Origin: AP-15 sp035538335
Lineage (GTDB): Bacteria; Pseudomonadota; Alphaproteobacteria; ATCC43930; CGMCC-115725
Reading direction: 5' to 3'
Assembly (NCBI GenBank): GCA_035538335.1
Contig: DATLKN010000008.1
Coordinates: 190,326 to 254,325 of the forward strand
Length of the DNA stretch: 64,000 nt
Shown here: in pieces, positions 45,248-52,978 of the stretch
Layout of the letters: every line of letters starts with the position of its first letter
How positions within the stretch are numbered: position 1 is the first letter of the stretch
The notes under the pieces: model-generated
Seen by the model: only the letters and a program-made list of their open reading frames with translations
The model's database searches: none
What the model was told of the DNA's origin: nothing
Translations under genes and position numbers: made by a program

Positions 45248-47059
45248 TCAAGAAGACGGCTCGAACCGGCCGCCGATGCCGACGCGGCTGCGCCCCAATC
45301 CCGGCAATTCCCACACGCCGGCGCCCGCGGGGTTGAGGTCGGCGCCGACATTCGCATCGATCAGGCAGGGCTTGTTCGCAGCCACCGCCGCCTGCACCGC
45401 CTCGGCGAGGTCGCCCGGCCGGTCGACGCTGACGCCCTCGATCCCGGCGGCCCGCGCCATCGCCGCGAAATCGGGGTTGTAGGGCTTGCCCGTCTCCGGA
45501 TGGCGGAAATCGGTCGCCAGCTCCCGCCCCTCGAGATAGCCGCGCTGCAGCCCGCGGATCGAGGCGTAGGCGTAGTTGTTCCACACCACCCACACGACCG
45601 GCAGCCCATATTCGACCGCCGTACCGAGGACGCTCGCATGCATGAAGAAGGCGCCGTCGCCGCACACCGACACGCATGGCCGGTCGGGGGCGGCGAGCTT
45701 GGCGCCGAGGACGCCCGCCACCCCGAACCCCATCGGCCCGAACCCCATCGAGCCGATCAGCGAATCCGGATGCCGCGGCCGGCAATAGAGGTTGAGCCAG
45801 TTGTGGTGCACGCCGATGTCGCTGACGAGGATCGCGTTCGCGGGCAGCGCCCGGTCGATCTCGTGCGCGGCGCGTTGCGGGTGGATCGGCGTCCCCTCGT
45901 CGCGATAGCCGGGCGCGACGAATTCCTCCCATTCGCGCCGCCACCCTTCGATCGCCGCGAGCCAGCCCCTGCGCGCTTCCGCCGCTTCCGCCGCTTGCGC
46001 CGCCGGCCGCCGCGCCTCGATTTCGGACAAGAGCTGGCGCAGAAAGGTGCGCACATCGGCCATCAGCCCCAAGGCGACGGGATAGTTGCGGGCGATCTCC
46101 TCGGGATCGATATCGACGTGGATCAGCTTCGTCGGCGGGATCGTGAAGGAATAGCCGGGAAGCCACGAGCTCGAGGTGCGGTCGTCGAAGCGCACCCCGA
46201 GCGCCAGCAGCACATCGGCCTCGCGCGCGGCCCGGTTGGCCGCCAGATGCCCGGCCCGCGACACGAGCCCGAGCGCGAGCGGATGATCGGCCGGTATCGC
46301 GCCGAGCCCGCTTGCCGAAGCCGCGACCGGGATCTGCAGCCGCTTGGCGAGGGCGAGCAGATCGGCCGCCGCGCCCGCGTACTTGACGCCCTGCCCGACG
46401 AGGACGACCGGCCGACGCGCCGCCAGCAGCATGTCGGCGGCGCGGGCGAGGCCCTCCGGGTCGGCGCCGCAGCGGCTGGAGACGTTGGAATTCCACTCCT
46501 CGGGCGGCGGCGTCTCGCCGGCCGCTTCCTTGAAGATGTCGAACGGCACGTCGAGAACGACCGGGCCCGGCCGTCCGGTCACCATCGTCTTCCAGGCCTG
46601 CCGCACCGCGATCGGCACCATCTCGCCGCGCGTCGGCTGGAAGACGCGCTTGCAATAGGCCCGCACTGTCGAGGGGTAATCGGCCTGGTAATGCCGGTAG
46701 AGTTCCTGGAAGGCTCCGCGGTTGAACTGGCTCGTCGGCACGTTGCCGGTGACCGCCAGGAACGGCACCGAATCGAGAAAGGCGTTGCCGAGCGCGATCG
46801 GCAAATTGGCCGAGCCCGGCCCGCATGAGGTGAAGGTCGCGATCGGCTTGCCCGAGACGCGGTAGAAGACATCGGCCATGAAGCCGGCGACGCTCTCGTG
46901 ATGCACCGAGATCGTCGCGATGTCGCTCTTGCGTTCGTGGAGCGCGTCGATGAAGCCGATATTGCCGTGGCCGCAAAGGCCGAAGGCGTAAGGCACCTTC
47001 TCGCGGACCAGGTAATCGACGATGACCTGCCCGCCGTCGAGCCTGTTGTCGAGCGCCAT
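45248..47059 (-). CDS. Thiamine diphosphate-dependent enzyme (second paralogue)
   Basis: A 603-residue acetolactate-synthase-like enzyme. The catalytic Glu lies in VHHESVAGFMADVFYR, near residue 54, and the ThDP motif runs from CGDGAFFMHA to VVWNNYAYAS. It shares only family-level similarity with the enzyme at 20996-22702. Similar proteins include trihydroxycyclohexanedione hydrolases and glyoxylate carboligases. The adjacent SDR and 2-hydroxyacid dehydrogenase suggest catabolism of a 2-oxo or hydroxy acid; the specific reaction is not determinable. Confidence 0.87.
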   Translation of the reverse strand: MALDNRLDGGQVIVDYLVREKVPYAFGLCGHGNIGFIDALHERKSDIATISVHHESVAGFMADVFYRVSGKPIATFTSCGPGSANLPIALGNAFLDSVPFLAVTGNVPTSQFNRGAFQELYRHYQADYPSTVRAYCKRVFQPTRGEMVPIAVRQAWKTMVTGRPGPVVLDVPFDIFKEAAGETPPPEEWNSNVSSRCGADPEGLARAADMLLAARRPVVLVGQGVKYAGAAADLLALAKRLQIPVAASASGLGAIPADHPLALGLVSRAGHLAANRAAREADVLLALGVRFDDRTSSSWLPGYSFTIPPTKLIHVDIDPEEIARNYPVALGLMADVRTFLRQLLSEIEARRPAAQAAEAAEARRGWLAAIEGWRREWEEFVAPGYRDEGTPIHPQRAAHEIDRALPANAILVSDIGVHHNWLNLYCRPRHPDSLIGSMGFGPMGFGVAGVLGAKLAAPDRPCVSVCGDGAFFMHASVLGTAVEYGLPVVWVVWNNYAYASIRGLQRGYLEGRELATDFRHPETGKPYNPDFAAMARAAGIEGVSVDRPGDLAEAVQAAVAANKPCLIDANVGADLNPAGAGVWELPGLGRSRVGIGGRFEPSS

Positions 47060-47148
47060 CGATATTCTCCTGTCCCGACGCCGATTGCGGCAAACCGCAT
47101 GTGCGGCGCACTATATCGGCGCTCGATGCCGATGGCGCAGGAAGATCG

Positions 47149-48204
47149 ATGCCGACCGTCAACGTCCTTGCAATACAGCGCATGCGCCCCGACGAGCGGG
47201 CGGCGATCGAGGCGGTCGATCCGCGCGTCCGCCTCGTCGATGCCGGCGGCTGGTTCGACGGCGAATACCGCGACACCTGGCCGGCGCATGCCGTCGCCCG
47301 CTATCTGCGCCCCGGCTCGAACGGAGAGGGCACGCGCGGGCAGCGCGACCGGCTTCTCGCCGAGGCCGAGATCATCCTCGGCGGCTGGCCGTTCCCGCTC
47401 GATCTTCGGGCGCGCGCGCCGCGCCTCAAATGGTTTCACCAGCGCCCGGCCGGGGCGAGCAATCTGCGGCTCGGCGACCTCTGGGGCAGCGACGTCGTCG
47501 CGACGACCTCGCGCGGTCTCGGCAACACGCTCGCGATGGCCGAATACGCGATCGCCGGCATGCTCTATTTCGCCAAGGGCCTCGACCGCGCGGTCGTCGA
47601 TCGCGGGCGCGGCGAATTCGATTTCCGCGCCTATCGGCCGCTGTTGATCGAGAGGAAGACGACGCTCGTCGTCGGCGCCGGCGGCATCGGCCGCGAGGTC
47701 GGCCGCCTCGCCGCGGCGCTCGGCATGCGCGTCATCGGCACGCGCCGCGAGCCGCAGCGCGACGGATTGCCGCCGGGCTTTGCCGAGATCGGCGCCGCCG
47801 GCGACCTCGACCGCTTTCTGCCCGAGGCAGATTTCGTTGCGGTGTGCTGCCAATGGACGCCGCAGACCGACCGGCTCTTCGACGCGGACCGCTTTGCCTT
47901 GATGAAAGAGGGCAGCGTTCTCGTCAATGTCGCGCGCGGCGAGATCGTCGACGAGACGGCGCTGAAGGCCGCGCTCGACAGCGGCCGGCTGCGCGGCGCC
48001 GCGCTCGATGTCTATCTCGGCGAGTTCGAGCACCCGCCGCCCGTCGCATTGTGGCGCGATCCGAAGGTGCTGATCACGCCGCACGTCTCGGGCGCCAGCG
48101 ACAACGAGCGCCACCGCGCGATCGACCTGTTCTGCGACAACCTCAGGCGCTATCTCGCGGGCCTGCCGCTCGAAAACACCATCGACTGGCAGCGCGGGTA
48201 TTGA
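47149..48204 (+). CDS. D-2-hydroxyacid dehydrogenase family protein
   Basis: A 351-residue NAD(P)-dependent dehydrogenase. Cofactor motif VVGAGGIGREVGRLAAALG at about residues 176-194, then TRRE (basic residues after beta-2 suggest NADPH). Catalytic Arg is in NVARGEIVDETAL, Glu in LGEFEHPP and His in ITPHVSG. ATG 47149 follows CAGGAAG; the frame is open back to 47101. Divergent from the ThDP enzyme, with which it may share a pathway. Confidence 0.88.
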   Translation: MPTVNVLAIQRMRPDERAAIEAVDPRVRLVDAGGWFDGEYRDTWPAHAVARYLRPGSNGEGTRGQRDRLLAEAEIILGGWPFPLDLRARAPRLKWFHQRPAGASNLRLGDLWGSDVVATTSRGLGNTLAMAEYAIAGMLYFAKGLDRAVVDRGRGEFDFRAYRPLLIERKTTLVVGAGGIGREVGRLAAALGMRVIGTRREPQRDGLPPGFAEIGAAGDLDRFLPEADFVAVCCQWTPQTDRLFDADRFALMKEGSVLVNVARGEIVDETALKAALDSGRLRGAALDVYLGEFEHPPPVALWRDPKVLITPHVSGASDNERHRAIDLFCDNLRRYLAGLPLENTIDWQRGY

Positions 48205-48218
48205 GCCGCCGCGAAGTA

Positions 48219-48250
48219 CCCCGTGGCCGGGCTCGACCCGGCCACCCACG
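48219..48250 (+). repeat. Left palindrome of the GIY-YIG composite element
   Basis: GTGGCCGGG/CCCGGCCAC around CTCGA (stem 48223-48245), within a 32-base block that is identical, inverted, to 1537-1568. It lies 15 bases after the dehydrogenase stop and about 50 bases upstream of the GIY-YIG start. Confidence 0.85.
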
Positions 48251-48299
48251 CATTTTGGATCGAATGGCCGTTACCAGCCTGGCTAGTGGAGGTAGCTCA

Positions 48300-48605
48300 G
48301 TGCGAGGCAACACCAACTGGAAGGGCGGCTGGGTTTATATCATGACGAACCGGCCGAACGGGACGCTCTATATGGGATGTACGGTCGATCTCGCGCGACG
48401 CGTTTGGGAGCACCGAGAGGGTGTCGCAGACGGGTTCACCAAGAAATATGCGCTGAAGCGGCTGGCCTATGCCGAGAGACATGACGACATCCTCTCGGCC
48501 AAGCAGCGTGAGATGAATATGAAGCATTGGTCACGCGCCTGGAAAGTGCACCTGATCCTTCGCGACAATCCCGATTGGGAGGATCTCTACAATCGTCTGA
48601 TCTGA
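48300..48605 (+). CDS. GIY-YIG single-domain nuclease flanked by paired palindromes
   Basis: A 101-residue stand-alone GIY-YIG domain. The first strand pair is GGWVYIMTNRPNGTLYMGCT, the catalytic Arg helix is DLARRVWEHREG and the metal-binding Glu is in AKQREMNMKHW. The GTG at 48300 has an excellent GGAGGT site six bases upstream; an in-frame ATG at 48264 lacks one. The gene is bracketed by palindromes at 48219-48250 and 48609-48640 whose partners also occur together at 1470-1568, so it may be the resident nuclease of a small dispersed element. Cellular function is unknown for this family. Confidence 0.85.
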   Translation: MRGNTNWKGGWVYIMTNRPNGTLYMGCTVDLARRVWEHREGVADGFTKKYALKRLAYAERHDDILSAKQREMNMKHWSRAWKVHLILRDNPDWEDLYNRLI

Positions 48606-48608
48606 ACG

Positions 48609-48640
48609 CGTGGATGCGCGGGTCAAGCCCGCGCAAGGGG
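48609..48640 (+). repeat. Right palindrome of the GIY-YIG composite element
   Basis: The block starts CGTGGATGC 4 bases after the GIY-YIG stop and ends GCAAGGGG. The 8-base stem is GCGCGGGT with GCCCGCGC around a 3-base loop. It matches the inverted 1470-1501 block at 27 of 32 positions, and all five changes fall in the stem and keep it paired. Confidence 0.85.
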
Positions 48641-48676
48641 ATTTTCTATACACGCGAGGCACCGCGCGGCGGGCTC

Positions 48677-51067
48677 TCACGCCGCGCGGCGGATCTCGCA
48701 CAGATAGGCGCGGTGCGAAGCGGTGCCGCTGACCGGGTCGAGCGCCGCCGTGCCGATCAGCGAATTGTAGTTGGCGCCCAAGGGCCCGAACGGATCGTAG
48801 CCGGGAGCGCCCATCTCGTCGCAACCTTGCCACCAGCCGTGCTCGCCGACGACGACGCGCGGGTCGAGGTTGGCGTTGAGGCGGGCGCGGGCGCGCACGA
48901 CCCCGTCCGGCGTTTCGATCGCGACCCAGTCGCCCGGCGCAATGCGTCGCGGCTCGGCCGCCGCCGGGTGCAGTTCCACGACGGGATCGGGCGCCAGCTT
49001 GCGCAGGCTCGGCAGGGCGCGGTGCTGCGTCTGGCAAAACAGCGACGACTTGGCGCTCGTCAGGACCAGCGGGAAGCGCGCGAGCAGGTCGGGACGCGCG
49101 ACGGGCCCGATCTGCGGCTCGGCGAAGTCGGGCAGCGCCGGGTAGCCGTGCTCGAAGAGCGTCTGCGAATAGAGCTCGACCTTGCGTGACGGCGTCGCGA
49201 AGCCCGCTTGCGCATATTTGCGGTAGCGGGTTTCGAGCGTCACCCGCACGCCGCCGCGCTCGGCGCGAAGCTGTTCGAGGCCGACGCCGCTCGGCGCCAG
49301 CTGATGCCGGTAGGCCGCCTCTATGTCGCCGCCCCAAAACGCGTCCGACAGGCCGAGCCGCCGCGCCAGGTCGAAGACGATCTCGGTGTCGGGGCGCGCT
49401 TCGCCCGGCGGCGGCACCACGGCCGGGCGCAGCTGCACGAGCGACTGCGCTTCCTCGCTGATCTCGAAGCCGATCTTCAGCGCCTCTCGCTCGAAGGCCG
49501 AGGCAACCGGCAGGATCACGTCGGCCAGCTCGGCGGTCGGGTTCAAGAAGAGGTCGGCGTGGGCATAGAAATCCAGTGCCGCCAGCGCCTCCCGCCCGCG
49601 CTCGCCATCGACATGCGCGAGCAGCATGTTGGCGCCGAACCCGATGACGGCTCGCACCGGGTAGGGTTTTCCTTCGAGGATCGCCCGATACAGCTCGCGC
49701 GGCGCATAAAACCCGGCACGCCCCGGCCCGAGCGGGCGCTCGGCGAGGCCCAATGCCGGGGCGAGGCGCTGCGCCGCCGGCAGATCCTCGCCGGTGACCG
49801 ACGCGGTGGCGGGGGCGGGAAACAGCACGTTGCCGCCCGGCGCGTCGAACGAGCCGGTGAGCGCGTAGAGGAGCGACATCGCGCGCGCCGTCTGGGTCAC
49901 GTTGGCGTGCTGCTCGTGGCCGCTCCACGCGTAGTAGGCGACCGGGCGCGAGTGCCAGATCAGCCGCGCCGCCTCCGCGACCTCCTCGCGCGGCAGCCAG
50001 CAGATTGCCTCGACCGCCTCCGGCGGATACTGCCGGCAGAGCCGGCGGTAGAGTTCAAAAGCCGGGTGGCAGACGACTTCGCCCGAATGCGTCGAAATCC
50101 GGTATTCGCCGTCGAGGGCGAGGCCGGCGGTATCGCCGTCGTAACGGCCGCTCGCCGTATCGTACGCTGCCGGCCGGCCGGCGGCGCCGTCCCAGGCGAA
50201 GAGCCGCCGCGGATCGCCCGCCGGCGAGAGATCGGCCTCGGTCAGAAAGCGCCCGGTGTCGGCCCGCACCAGATGCGGCCCGTTGCTCCAGTCGCGGATG
50301 AAGTCGCGCTCGAACCAGCCGCGCTCGATCATCAGATGGGCGATGCCGAGCGCGAGCGCCCCGTCGGTGCCGGGTCGCACTCGCAGCCACAGATCGGCCT
50401 TGCCGGCGAGGCCGACGCGGCGCGGATCGACGACGATGAGCCGCATGCCGCGCTTCGCCGCCTCGACGATGGCGGTCGCGTGCGTCAGGCGCGTGAAGCT
50501 CGGGTTGTAGCCCCACAGGATCGTGACCCCGGCGTTTGCGATGTCCGGCATCGCGCCGCCGGCGCCGCCGGTGCCGACGCTCGCGACGCCATAGGTGAAG
50601 CGCGTCGCAAAGGCGCGGCCCCAGCCGCATACATCGAGCGAGACAGCCCAGTTCGGCGTGCCGAAGGCGTTGGCTAGCCGGCGGATGAAGCCGGCAGAAT
50701 CGACGATTGCGGTCGTCGATGGCGAGGACACCGTGAAAGCGACGGCCTGCGGCCCGTATTGCTCGGCGGCGCGGCGCATCGCGGCGGCCGAGAGGTCGAG
50801 CGCCTCCTCCCAGGAGATGCGCTGCCAGCCGGGGTCGGGATCGCCCTTCGGCCGGGTGCGGCGCAGCGGGTGCGTCAGCCTTTGCGGGTGGTAGACGAGC
50901 TCGGGCGCGGCGCGGCCCTTGGCGCAGAGCGCTTGGCCCGTAGGGTGCGCGGGATCGGGTTCGAGGCGCGTGAAGCGCCCCTCCTCGACGACCGCGACGG
51001 CGCCGCAGCGCGCGATACAGAGCCCGCAATAGGTGCGGATGCGCTCCGGACCCGCACCATCCGCCAT
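48677..51067 (-). CDS. Molybdopterin-dependent oxidoreductase (DMSO reductase family)
   Basis: A 796-residue molybdo-bis-MGD enzyme. The N-terminal [4Fe-4S] site is C14-x2-C17-x3-C21-x26-C48, followed by KGRAAPELVYHPQRLTHPL. C147 in LDVCGWGR is a candidate Mo ligand. VDPRRVGLAGKADLWLRVRPGTDGALALG is the family's MGD-binding segment. No Tat leader precedes the iron-sulfur site (start ATG 51067), so it is probably cytosolic. No small Fe-S or membrane subunit is adjacent. Substrate unknown. Confidence 0.9.
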   Translation of the reverse strand: MADGAGPERIRTYCGLCIARCGAVAVVEEGRFTRLEPDPAHPTGQALCAKGRAAPELVYHPQRLTHPLRRTRPKGDPDPGWQRISWEEALDLSAAAMRRAAEQYGPQAVAFTVSSPSTTAIVDSAGFIRRLANAFGTPNWAVSLDVCGWGRAFATRFTYGVASVGTGGAGGAMPDIANAGVTILWGYNPSFTRLTHATAIVEAAKRGMRLIVVDPRRVGLAGKADLWLRVRPGTDGALALGIAHLMIERGWFERDFIRDWSNGPHLVRADTGRFLTEADLSPAGDPRRLFAWDGAAGRPAAYDTASGRYDGDTAGLALDGEYRISTHSGEVVCHPAFELYRRLCRQYPPEAVEAICWLPREEVAEAARLIWHSRPVAYYAWSGHEQHANVTQTARAMSLLYALTGSFDAPGGNVLFPAPATASVTGEDLPAAQRLAPALGLAERPLGPGRAGFYAPRELYRAILEGKPYPVRAVIGFGANMLLAHVDGERGREALAALDFYAHADLFLNPTAELADVILPVASAFEREALKIGFEISEEAQSLVQLRPAVVPPPGEARPDTEIVFDLARRLGLSDAFWGGDIEAAYRHQLAPSGVGLEQLRAERGGVRVTLETRYRKYAQAGFATPSRKVELYSQTLFEHGYPALPDFAEPQIGPVARPDLLARFPLVLTSAKSSLFCQTQHRALPSLRKLAPDPVVELHPAAAEPRRIAPGDWVAIETPDGVVRARARLNANLDPRVVVGEHGWWQGCDEMGAPGYDPFGPLGANYNSLIGTAALDPVSGTASHRAYLCEIRRAA

Positions 51068-51299
51068 GATCCTGCGCTCCCTGTCGAACCCGCTGTTGCC
51101 CCAGCTTATACGGAACGCGGTAATGCCGCATGCGTGGATTTCAGCTCTCAGTCGAAAGCCGGGCTTCAGGGAAGAAGCGCAACGCGTGGTTTCGCGAACG
51201 GTCGGCACCGAGGATGACGGGTGTTTGTGCCGCGGCGCACGTCATGGTTAGCTATTACGATTGGCGGTGACGACAATGTTCAACCATAGAGGCATCGGA

Positions 51300-52277
51300 A
51301 TGCAGCTGAGCCGGCGTCGCCTGATTGGCTTCGCAGCGGCCGGGATTATTTGCAGTGTGCTTGCAGGTCCCAGTTGCGGAGCGGATGCGCAAGCCAGAAA
51401 GCTCCTGGAATATCGAGAATCGGTATACAATAATATTTATGTATATCAACAAGGCACGAATATCATCCTGACTTTTGGACAGAACCGCAAACTTTACTAC
51501 GAGAGTTTATACAATACGCTCGACCCGACCGATCTCCCGGCTCGATACACCCAAATGATGACGGCGGCTTTGGCATATCCGGAAAAGCCTCTTGCCATAC
51601 TGGAAATTGGCTTGGGGGGTGGCAGAACGGCGTCGTACTTGCATCATTATCTGCCTGAGGCGCAGATCACCTCGGTAGAGTTGGACCCCGTGGTGTTCGA
51701 ACTCGCAAAGAAGTACTTCAATGTGAAAGCCGGCGGCACATTCAAGGTGGTTGCTAAAGATGGGCGATTGTTTCTGGCCGACAGCAAAGCCAAGTATGAC
51801 ATTATCTTGATCGATGCGTATCGGGCGCCGTTTGTGCCGTTCCATCTTCTGACAAGGGAATTTTATGAGATTGTAAGAGATCACCTGACGGACGGCGGGG
51901 TGGTAGCGCAAAATGTGGAGCCGTCGACGATGTTGTTCGATGCCGCAGTCAAGACGATCCACGCCGTCTTTCCCCAAACGGAGTTTTACGTCGCCGACGG
52001 AAATGTCGTGACGGCCGCGTATTTGGGGAAACTCCGGACCGGGGAGGCGTTAGCTCGCCGAGCCGCCGAACTGCAGGCGAAATACCACCTGCGGTATAGG
52101 CTTTCCGATTTGCTGGCGAAGCGGCGGCTGCTGCCGCCGGATATGGGTCCGATCGATCCGAGCGCAAAGGTTCTTACGGATGACTTTGCGCCGGTCGACG
52201 CGCTGAAGGCTATCGAACGCCACAACAGGAAATGGCCGGGAACGGCCGACGCCACAGCCGCGGACCCAGGGCCATAA
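51300..52277 (+). CDS. Exported spermidine synthase-like protein (soluble half)
   Basis: A 325-residue protein with a leader MQLSRRRLIGFAAAGIICS containing three arginines, so export, perhaps by Tat, is predicted. The Rossmann domain has LEIGLGGGRTASYLHHYLP and SVELDPVVFELAKKYF as in polyamine synthases. Where aminopropyltransferases have DxxDP, it reads LIDAYRAPFVPFHLLTREFYE, so classic spermidine synthesis is unlikely. The first 700 bases use A/T-rich codons unlike the surroundings, a sign of transfer. ATG 51300 is chosen over upstream TTG/GTG/ATG because the leader begins there after GAGG. Confidence 0.8.
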   Translation: MQLSRRRLIGFAAAGIICSVLAGPSCGADAQARKLLEYRESVYNNIYVYQQGTNIILTFGQNRKLYYESLYNTLDPTDLPARYTQMMTAALAYPEKPLAILEIGLGGGRTASYLHHYLPEAQITSVELDPVVFELAKKYFNVKAGGTFKVVAKDGRLFLADSKAKYDIILIDAYRAPFVPFHLLTREFYEIVRDHLTDGGVVAQNVEPSTMLFDAAVKTIHAVFPQTEFYVADGNVVTAAYLGKLRTGEALARRAAELQAKYHLRYRLSDLLAKRRLLPPDMGPIDPSAKVLTDDFAPVDALKAIERHNRKWPGTADATAADPGP

Positions 52278-52279
52278 TC

Positions 52280-52882
52280 GTGTCCCGCAGAATTACGTGG
52301 ATGGCGCTGCACGCGTTTCTGGTGGGCGGCGTCCTCATGGGATTTGAGATGCTCGGCAGCAGGTATCTCTATCCGTATTTCGGCGGCGGAATTGGTACCT
52401 GGGCCGGGTTGATTTCTACCATATTGCTGGCGCTCGCAATCGGCTATTTCGCCGGCGGCGCTCTGGTCGATCGCTATCCGTCGCCTTTCATAATGGCAGC
52501 GGCGATCGCCGTGGCGGCGGCTTACCTCGCGGCAATACCGGCAACCGCCGACCGGATGATCGCGGTCGTCATGCATAGTTGTGGCGAAGGCCCTGGCGGA
52601 ATTTTGGCCGCGGCGTCGGCCCTCCTGCTGATCCCGATGTCGCTGTTGGGCATGTTTTCTCCGGTATCGGTGCGTCTGCTGGTGCGTTCGATCGCCGAGA
52701 CCGGGCGGCTGGCGGGGTTGATGTACGGCGTGTCTACCGTCGGCAGCGTATTCGGCACGTTATTCACCACGTTTGTGCTGATTCCGACGATCGGTTCACG
52801 CGAGATTACCTACCTCTATGCGTGCGTCTTGGGAGTTTGCGCCCTCGGCGTCGCGTTCACGCCCTGCGCTCCCGCCGAATGA
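52280..52882 (+). CDS. Membrane protein, N-terminal half of spermidine-synthase fusions
   Basis: A 200-residue polytopic protein. It opens HAFLVGGVLMGFEMLGSRYLYPYFGGG, then WAGLISTILLALAIGYFAGGALVDR, with GLMYGVSTVGSVFGTLFTTFVLIP near the end. These blocks match the membrane region of the fused protein at 57814-59388. Here membrane and synthase-like parts are separate genes in reversed order, 2 bases apart. GTG 52280 is chosen; an in-frame ATG at 52232 would overlap the upstream gene by 46 bases. Confidence 0.8.
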   Translation: MSRRITWMALHAFLVGGVLMGFEMLGSRYLYPYFGGGIGTWAGLISTILLALAIGYFAGGALVDRYPSPFIMAAAIAVAAAYLAAIPATADRMIAVVMHSCGEGPGGILAAASALLLIPMSLLGMFSPVSVRLLVRSIAETGRLAGLMYGVSTVGSVFGTLFTTFVLIPTIGSREITYLYACVLGVCALGVAFTPCAPAE

Positions 52883-52978
52883 AAGGGACGTCGCATCGAG
52901 GCGCTGCCCGAAGCGTGTGCATTGCGCGCTTGCCGCCCCGACCCTAGAATCCTTTCGGCCGAAGAAAGGGTGACCGCG

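Noticed and set aside
48219..48250. Palindrome as a plain terminator of the dehydrogenase gene
   Set aside because: No T-run follows, and the identical block after nusB with its paired partner fits a dispersed element better.
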